Below, in pieces: positions 5,611 to 9,733 of a stretch of DNA of 9,733 nucleotides. Made by a program: the position numbers and the translations under genes. Below the pieces are notes generated by a model that made no database searches, was not told the origin of the DNA, and saw only the letters and a list, made by a program, of their open reading frames with translations. Numbering within the stretch: position 1 is the stretch's first letter; the number at the start of each line of letters is the position of its first letter. Location: contig NZ_AEPF01000037.1 in NCBI RefSeq assembly GCF_000193735.1, positions 1 to 9,733 on the forward strand. Reading direction: 5' to 3'. The stretch is from Neisseria sicca 4320 (lineage in GTDB: Bacteria; Pseudomonadota; Gammaproteobacteria; Burkholderiales; Neisseriaceae).

Positions 5611-6474
5611 TCATTTCAACAAAGCCGTAAATTCAGCGGCTTCCTGCGCGGTCAGGTTATGCAGCGGCAGGCGCACTTTGCCGGCGGGCTTGGTGCCGTT
5701 TAAGCAGCCGATTTTGGCTTTTTGGTTGTAGTCGCCCGATTCCATCGAATGCAGGGCGGGATAGAGGTCGGTCAGAATCTGGCGTGCTTTGTCCCAATCT
5801 TGGGCTTGGGCTGCGTTAAACAGGGCAACCTGCTCACCGGGGAAAACGTTAGCCGCACCGGCAATCCAGCTTTTTACGCCCCAGAAGAAGAAATCCAAAG
5901 GTTGGTCGTCGCAGCCGCACACCACTTGGAAATTATCGAATTTCGCCTGAATCATACGCAGCGCATTGGAGAAATTGCCGGTGCTTTCTTTGATTCCGAC
6001 GATGTTGGGATGCTTCGCCAAATGCGCTACGGTATCGAATTCGAGTTCTACACCGATGCGCGCAGGGAAGTTGTAGAGGATAATCGGTAAGTCGGTTTTA
6101 GACGCCACATATTCAAAATGTTCGATGATGCCTTGTTGCGACGGCAGGCTGTATGGCGGTGCCGACAGCATCAGGCCGTCGTAGCCTAATTCTTTAGCGC
6201 GGATGGCGCGTTGCGCAGCCACTTCGCTCGACATATCGCTGACACCTGCAATCAGCGTACAGCGGCCGGCAGCGGCCTTTACGATGGTGTTCAATACGGT
6301 TTCGCGCTCGGCTTCCGACAAGGCGTAATACTCGCCTGTGGTACCGCAGGCTACGATGCCGCGCACGCCTTTAGCAATAAACGCGTCCACCAACTCGGCA
6401 AGCAACGCGGTGTCCACTTGATTGTCGGCGGTAAACGGGGTAACGATGGGAACTAAAATACCTTCGATATTCAT
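5611..6474 (-). CDS. lhpC: DHDPS-family 1-pyrroline-4-hydroxy-2-carboxylate deaminase
   Basis: 287 residues, the size of dihydrodipicolinate synthase/N-acetylneuraminate lyase family barrels. The family motif GTTGE is at 44-48, the active-site tyrosine is Y134 in ILYNFPARIG, and the Schiff-base lysine is K162 in VGIKEST. True DapA is normally not clustered with amino-acid degradation genes. Between a 4-hydroxyproline epimerase, a D-amino-acid oxidoreductase and an ALDH, the family member expected is the deaminase that converts 1-pyrroline-4-hydroxy-2-carboxylate to alpha-ketoglutarate semialdehyde and ammonia. ATG 6474 is preceded by GAGGAG (6481-6486) at 6-base spacing. The 82-bp gap from the oxidoreductase holds an 11-bp direct repeat. 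The family is certain; the specific reaction is inferred from the neighbours. Confidence 0.87.
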   Translation of the reverse strand: MNIEGILVPIVTPFTADNQVDTALLAELVDAFIAKGVRGIVACGTTGEYYALSEAERETVLNTIVKAAAGRCTLIAGVSDMSSEVAAQRAIRAKELGYDGLMLSAPPYSLPSQQGIIEHFEYVASKTDLPIILYNFPARIGVELEFDTVAHLAKHPNIVGIKESTGNFSNALRMIQAKFDNFQVVCGCDDQPLDFFFWGVKSWIAGAANVFPGEQVALFNAAQAQDWDKARQILTDLYPALHSMESGDYNQKAKIGCLNGTKPAGKVRLPLHNLTAQEAAEFTALLK

Positions 6475-6500
6475 ATGTTTCTCCTCTTGAAATTAATCGT

Positions 6501-6550
6501 GATTTGGTTTGATTAAAACGTTGTTGCAAAAAAAATGCAGATTTGGTTTG
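6501..6550. repeat. Direct repeat GATTTGGTTTG in the gap before the deaminase gene
   Basis: The 11-mer GATTTGGTTTG occurs at 6501-6511 and 6540-6550, start to start 39 bp. The DNA between is A/T-rich with an A8 tract. It may be the trace of a small duplication or a regulatory site; no function is known. Confidence 0.5.
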
Positions 6551-6556
6551 TTCGCT

Positions 6557-7804
6557 TCAGAAACGGTTAAAACGGTAAGGACTTAAATCGATTGCAGGCT
6601 GTTCGCCGAAATACAGGGCTTTCACCAGTTTTGCGGTCAACGGCGCTTGGGTCAGTCCCAAATGCTGGTGCCCGAACGCCAGCAAAATGTTTTCTTTGCG
6701 GTCGATTACCGGTAAAGAATCGGCAATCGAAGGGCGGAACCCCATCCACGGCACGGCGTCTTGCCGGTTCAGACGACCTTTGAGCATAGGTTCTGCCAAG
6801 CGAAAGAGCTGCTCCGCCCGTTCCATATTCGGCGGTGCATCCAGCCCGGCAAACTCCACCGTACCGGCCAGGCGCAAGCCTGCGTTCATGGGCGTCATGA
6901 TGAATTTGCGCTCGAAGCTGCTTACAGGCACGTTCAAAATATTTTGGCTCTGAGGCAGCATCAGGTGGTAACCGCGTTCCGTATCAAGCGGAATGTCGCT
7001 GCCGCACAGCTTTTTCAACCACGGCTTGGAAAACGCTCCCGCAGCAATCACTACGCGCTTGGCTTCAAACGCTTTTCCGCCGCTGCTGATGCGGAACAGG
7101 TCGTCTGAAAATAATTGGATGTCGGAAACGTCGGTATGTTCACTTATCGTGCCGCCCGCCTGCACGAAAGCGTGCTGCAAATCCGCCGCCATGCCCGCCA
7201 AATCAACCACATGGCCGGTATCGGGGTAAAACAGCGCGCCGAGTTGCGTATCGGCAAGAACCGGTTCGCGCTCGTGTAGGCTGGATTGGTCGAGCCATTC
7301 GTTGACTACGCCCAATTCATTTAACGCCCTGCCGTGCTTTTGCAACGCCACCTGCCCACTTTTGGTTTCACAAACCAGCAGCGAGCCGTCAATACGGATG
7401 TGTTGTTCCACCCCCCATTCCTGTGCAAACTCCCTCCACGCAGCCAAAGCACGGCTATTGATCGCCATTAGTGCGCGGTGGCTGCGTTGGAAACGTTCGG
7501 GTGTGAGATTGCGCAGCAGGTTGAACAACCACGGTGTGATTTTCGGCAGGTATTTCCAGTCCAGTCTCAACGGGCCGAGCGGGTCGAGCAACATTTTCGG
7601 CAGCTGCTTGAGCACCTCGGGTGATGCAATCGGGAATACCTGCTCGGTGGCGATATGTCCGGCATTGCCGTAAGACGTGCCGCCGCAAACAGTATCGCGT
7701 TCCAACAACAGTACGCTTTCGCCACAGCGCTGCAATTCCAGTGCGATACTCAAGCCGACGATGCCGCCGCCGATCACGGTCGCAGAAAAAACTTGGCCGC
7801 TCAT
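6557..7804 (-). CDS. FAD-dependent D-amino-acid oxidoreductase (probable D-hydroxyproline oxidase/dehydrogenase)
   Basis: 415 residues, DadA/DAAO superfamily. The N-terminal FAD-binding Rossmann motif is VIGGGIVG (G12, G14, G17) with the ribose-binding acidic residue E35 at the end of the second strand (VLLLER), followed by GGTSYGNAG. The C-terminal region GFRPSIADSLPVIDR and GHQHLGLTQAP fits the flavin-contacting part of the DadA group. Predicted role: oxidise cis-4-hydroxy-D-proline, made by the epimerase, to 1-pyrroline-4-hydroxy-2-carboxylate. The start codon overlaps the epimerase stop as ATGA, so the two are translationally coupled, which argues for a shared substrate. It is a single-subunit type, not the multi-subunit dehydrogenase of some pseudomonads. 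Whether it passes electrons to oxygen or to the respiratory chain cannot be read from the sequence. Two DUS copies lie inside. Confidence 0.85.
   Translation of the reverse strand: MSGQVFSATVIGGGIVGLSIALELQRCGESVLLLERDTVCGGTSYGNAGHIATEQVFPIASPEVLKQLPKMLLDPLGPLRLDWKYLPKITPWLFNLLRNLTPERFQRSHRALMAINSRALAAWREFAQEWGVEQHIRIDGSLLVCETKSGQVALQKHGRALNELGVVNEWLDQSSLHEREPVLADTQLGALFYPDTGHVVDLAGMAADLQHAFVQAGGTISEHTDVSDIQLFSDDLFRISSGGKAFEAKRVVIAAGAFSKPWLKKLCGSDIPLDTERGYHLMLPQSQNILNVPVSSFERKFIMTPMNAGLRLAGTVEFAGLDAPPNMERAEQLFRLAEPMLKGRLNRQDAVPWMGFRPSIADSLPVIDRKENILLAFGHQHLGLTQAPLTAKLVKALYFGEQPAIDLSPYRFNRF
6768..6779 (-). repeat. DNA uptake sequence inside the oxidoreductase gene
   Basis: Exact AGGTCGTCTGAA read on the minus (coding) strand, encoding part of KGRLNR. 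It is the only intragenic copy in the operon in this orientation. Confidence 0.9.
7098..7109 (+). repeat. DNA uptake sequence inside the oxidoreductase gene
   Basis: Exact AGGTCGTCTGAA. On the coding strand it encodes FSDDL in QLFSDDLFRI. Confidence 0.9.
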
Positions 7805-8766
7805 GATGTTTCGATTCCGTAGCGGAACGGATCATCCGCGTTTACAAAAATCTCTGATGCCGCATGAATGTGCGCTTCTCCTTTGATGGTCGGTATGATC
7901 AGACGCTCCGAATGCAGGTCGTCCGAAAGTGTTTCATAAGAAGCAGCAAAGCGGCTGCCGATTACGCTTTCCTGCACCCACTCTTTTTCAGGTGGCCACA
8001 CGCCGTCCGCAGCCAAACAGGCCATCTTCGCACTGGTGCCTGTGCCGCAAGGCGAGCGGTCGTAGGCTTTGCCCGGGCAAAGCACGAAGCTGCGGCTGTC
8101 TGCCGTATCGGTTTTGCAGAAAAGCTCGATGTGGTCGATTTCCTGCCCGTCTTTGCCTTTGATGCCCTGTTCATTCAACGCGGTACGGATGCGCCAGGAA
8201 ACATCGGTCAGCTGCCCCAGATTGTCGGGCGCGATGGTGCAGCCGTGGTTGTTCACCAAGAAGAACCAGTTGCCGCCCCAAGCAATATCGCCGGTGATGC
8301 TGCCGATGCCCTCAACGTCAAGCGACACATCTTTACGGTAGCGGTAAGAAGGCACGTTGCGCACGCTCACCGAGCCGTCTTCATGCAGCGTGCAGCGTAC
8401 ATTACCTACCGGCGTCTCGATGGTGTGCGTGCCGACATCAATACGTTTAAGATGTTGAAGTGTTTTAATCAAACCGATGGTGCCGTGGCCGCACATGCCT
8501 AAATAACCGCTGTTGTTGAAGAAAATCACGCCGGCGGCAGAAGCAGGGTCTTGCGGCTTACACAACAACGCTCCCACCAAAACTTCCGAACCGCGCGGCT
8601 CCAAAATCAACGCGCGGCGCAAATGGTCGAAACGATTGGCAAAATCGGCGCACTGCTCTTGCAGGCTGTTGCCGGAAAGCTCGGGGAATCCGCCATACAC
8701 TACACGGGTTGGCTCGCCGCCAGTGTGGGAATCAATCACGGAAAAAGTATATTCGGTATGCGGCAT
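7801..8766 (-). CDS. lhpA: 4-hydroxyproline 2-epimerase (proline racemase family)
   Basis: 321 residues, the usual length for bacterial members. Both catalytic cysteines of the two-base mechanism are present: C92 in MCGHGTIG and C240 in DRSPCGTGTSA. Having two cysteines points to a racemase/epimerase rather than the dehydratase branch, where the first is replaced. The N-terminal IDSHTGGEPTRVV and GGNWFFLVN are also typical. Predicted reaction: trans-4-hydroxy-L-proline to cis-4-hydroxy-D-proline in the cytoplasm, the first step of the operon's pathway. ATG 8766 has AGGA (8774-8777) at 7-base spacing. It is the first enzyme gene, 170 bp downstream of the regulator, and overlaps the next gene by 4 bp. 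A true proline racemase is possible from sequence alone; the neighbouring genes favour hydroxyproline. Confidence 0.9.
   Translation of the reverse strand: MPHTEYTFSVIDSHTGGEPTRVVYGGFPELSGNSLQEQCADFANRFDHLRRALILEPRGSEVLVGALLCKPQDPASAAGVIFFNNSGYLGMCGHGTIGLIKTLQHLKRIDVGTHTIETPVGNVRCTLHEDGSVSVRNVPSYRYRKDVSLDVEGIGSITGDIAWGGNWFFLVNNHGCTIAPDNLGQLTDVSWRIRTALNEQGIKGKDGQEIDHIELFCKTDTADSRSFVLCPGKAYDRSPCGTGTSAKMACLAADGVWPPEKEWVQESVIGSRFAASYETLSDDLHSERLIIPTIKGEAHIHAASEIFVNADDPFRYGIETS
7916..7927 (+). repeat. Degenerate DNA uptake sequence inside the epimerase gene
   Basis: AGGTCGTCCGAA, one base from the full 12-mer. On the coding strand it still encodes LSDDL. It is either a decaying or a not-yet-perfect DUS. 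Confidence 0.6.
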
Positions 8767-8847
8767 AGCAAAATCCTATCGCTAAATAAACTTCCGTTAA
8801 CCTTACAAAACCGCTGCGGTCGTCGTCTTGATGAATTTCCCGTTTTT

Positions 8848-8863
8848 TGTGCAGAAATGTGCA
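8848..8863. promoter_or_regulatory. Candidate operator: TGTGCA direct repeat upstream of the operon
   Basis: TGTGCA-GAAA-TGTGCA places two identical hexamers 10 bp apart, one helical turn, about 82 bp before the epimerase start. Direct half-sites one turn apart suit an AraC-type protein with two HTH units. I found no convincing -35/-10 pair in the gap, which would fit activator dependence. Confidence 0.35.
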
Positions 8864-8883
8864 TACTCAAGCAAAGCCAAAAC

Positions 8884-8925
8884 AGAAATGCCTGTCTGAA
8901 ACACTATTTTCAGACAGGCATTTCT
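8884..8925. terminator. Perfect 18-bp hairpin made of TGCCTGTCTGAA uptake sequences
   Basis: Arms 8884-8901 and 8908-8925 are exact complements with a 6-base loop. Each arm contains TGCCTGTCTGAA (8889-8900 plus strand, 8909-8920 minus strand), which matches the DUS dialect I recall for N. wadsworthii. It begins 11 bp after the regulator stop codon and should terminate that transcript before the enzyme operon. Confidence 0.85.
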
Positions 8926-8936
8926 ACACTTCGCCG

Positions 8937-9689
8937 TTATCTTGATTTCTTAAATTCAGACGGCGCCAAGCCCACCAAAGCCTTAAACTGCCGAGTGAAT
9001 GCACTGTGATCGGAATAGCCGCAACGGGCGGAAATTTCCGTTACCGACAAGCCCGTTTCCAGCATTGCCATCGCCGCTTCGATGCGCACTTTTTGGATGT
9101 ATTGCGAAGGTGTGATGTGAAAAATCTTTTTGAAATAACGCTCGATTTGGGCGGTAGAAAGGCGCGAAACGGCTTCCAGGTCTTTCATCTTGATGCTTTG
9201 GTCGAAATGGCCGGCGATGTATTTTTCAAGCAGCGCGATTTTTTTATTCAACTCGGGACGATTGCTGTCATTGGTTTCCACATCGACAGACACGCCGAGC
9301 ATGGCAATAATTTCTCCCAAAGGATTGCGCACCGGCATTTTATGCGTGATACACCAGCCCAGTTCGCCGGAAGCATACGTATGCAGCTCCAGCCTGTTGC
9401 TGATGATTTTTCCATTACTCAGCACTTCCTTGTCCTGTTGCGTATAACTCTGTCCCCATTCAGACTGAAACAAGTTTTCAGATGTTTTTCCGATCAAAGC
9501 CGCCATATCGGGTAATTGCAAACGATGCAGTAGGGTATCGTTGGCATAGACATACTCTGCTTTCGTGTTTTTTACAAAAAACACTGTACTGGGCAACACT
9601 TGCAATACAGGTGCAAACATGTGCAGACTGCGGATAAGGTCATCCACATTTTCCGGACAAACTGAAAGAGGGAGAGGGATGAAAGGCAT
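8937..9689 (-). CDS. PAS-domain AraC family transcriptional regulator
   Basis: 250 residues. Residues about 28-140 look like a PAS sensor fold: FVKNTKAEYVYANDTLL, then an IGKTSENLF stretch and a terminal strand with NPLGEIIAMLGVSVDV. Residues about 150-250 are an AraC DNA-binding domain with two HTH units: KDLEAVSRLSTAQIERYFKK, then a second one ending in ISARCGYSDHSAFTRQFKA and the closing PSEFKKSR. It is encoded on the same strand just upstream of the hydroxyproline genes and ends in its own terminator, so it is the likely pathway regulator; the effector may be hydroxyproline or an intermediate, sensed by PAS. The start at 9689 lacks a strong Shine-Dalgarno site (only a distant GGA), so the true start could differ. 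A CREE begins 30 bp upstream and may shape its promoter. No membrane segment is seen. Confidence 0.85.
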   Translation of the reverse strand: MPFIPLPLSVCPENVDDLIRSLHMFAPVLQVLPSTVFFVKNTKAEYVYANDTLLHRLQLPDMAALIGKTSENLFQSEWGQSYTQQDKEVLSNGKIISNRLELHTYASGELGWCITHKMPVRNPLGEIIAMLGVSVDVETNDSNRPELNKKIALLEKYIAGHFDQSIKMKDLEAVSRLSTAQIERYFKKIFHITPSQYIQKVRIEAAMAMLETGLSVTEISARCGYSDHSAFTRQFKALVGLAPSEFKKSR

Positions 9690-9719
9690 GGTTGTTGATA
9701 TCCGTGAAAGTTACAATAA

Positions 9720-9733
9720 TATAGTGGATTAAC
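9720..9733. mobile_element. CREE terminus, cut by the window edge
   Basis: TATAGTGGATTAAC is identical to the end of the CREE at 1816. Both ends of a CREE share this sequence, so the orientation cannot be told. The element lies directly upstream of the PAS-AraC gene. Confidence 0.8.

Noticed and set aside
5611..6474. Annotation as DapA, dihydrodipicolinate synthase
   Set aside because: The fold family fits, but the operon of epimerase, D-amino-acid oxidoreductase and aldehyde dehydrogenase points to the hydroxyproline pathway deaminase.
6557..7804. Annotation as DadA, D-alanine dehydrogenase of alanine catabolism
   Set aside because: No alanine racemase (alr/dadX) neighbour; coupling by ATGA overlap to a hydroxyproline epimerase favours a D-hydroxyproline substrate.
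7864..8502. 212-codon open frame on the plus strand
   Set aside because: It is antisense to the 4-hydroxyproline epimerase with both catalytic cysteines; no domain or ribosome site supports it.
8955..8964. GCCGTCTGAA (classic DUS core) on the minus strand in the regulator gene
   Set aside because: A 10-mer core only, without the preceding AT or AG, encoding the PSEF residues commonly seen at the end of AraC domains. One site is not enough to claim a fourth dialect.
1..9733. CRISPR array, tRNA/rRNA, toxin-antitoxin pair or phage defence system
   Set aside because: Looked for on both strands; no regularly spaced repeats, no tRNA-like cloverleaf and no defence-type domains were seen.

Overview
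The window comes from a Neisseria species. Nine exact copies of the 12-mer AGGTCGTCTGAA (either strand) are present; this is the DNA uptake sequence (DUS) dialect I associate from memory with the N. mucosa/N. sicca group. There are also two full-length Correia repeat enclosed elements (CREEs, small non-autonomous mobile elements typical of Neisseria) and the first 14 bp of a third at the right edge. I see no tRNA, rRNA, CRISPR array or intact transposase.

Left part (1-2420) is a decayed, repeat-rich accessory region. A REP-like repeat occurs three times (113, 1165, 1548). Copies 1 and 2 include the same module of DUS-pair hairpin, second hairpin and sigma70-like promoter, and they flank an intact CPBP-family membrane protease gene (352-1173) as direct repeats. 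Copy 2's promoter leads into the first 56 codons of a SAM-dependent methyltransferase, cut by repeat copy 3 just before its SAM-binding glycine motif. Beyond copy 3 lies the 3' part of a ubiT-like (SCP2 lipid-binding) gene, split by a CREE whose removal restores its frame exactly. A 262-bp segment bounded by IS-like inverted repeats follows.

Middle (2421-4128): a sodium/amino-acid symporter of the AGCS family on the minus strand, whose start lies 19 bp from a second, inverted CREE. A DUS-pair hairpin then separates it from the catabolic operon.

Right part (4129-9689), all on the minus strand and transcribed right to left: a PAS-AraC regulator, a proline-racemase-family 4-hydroxyproline 2-epimerase, a D-amino-acid FAD oxidoreductase, a DHDPS-family 1-pyrroline-4-hydroxy-2-carboxylate deaminase and an aldehyde dehydrogenase. 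Together these form a complete predicted route: trans-4-hydroxy-L-proline to cis-4-hydroxy-D-proline, to pyrroline-4-hydroxy-2-carboxylate, to alpha-ketoglutarate semialdehyde plus ammonia, to alpha-ketoglutarate. The four enzymes are tightly packed (4-bp overlap, 82 bp, 12 bp). The symporter is a plausible importer and the PAS-AraC protein a plausible activator. For an oral or mucosal bacterium, collagen-derived hydroxyproline is a sensible carbon and nitrogen source (inference).

The terminator between regulator and operon is built from a different DUS dialect (TGCCTGTCTGAA), and the hairpins in the left region carry AAGCAGCCTGCA, which resembles a Kingella-type dialect. This mixture hints at gene exchange with other Neisseriaceae.
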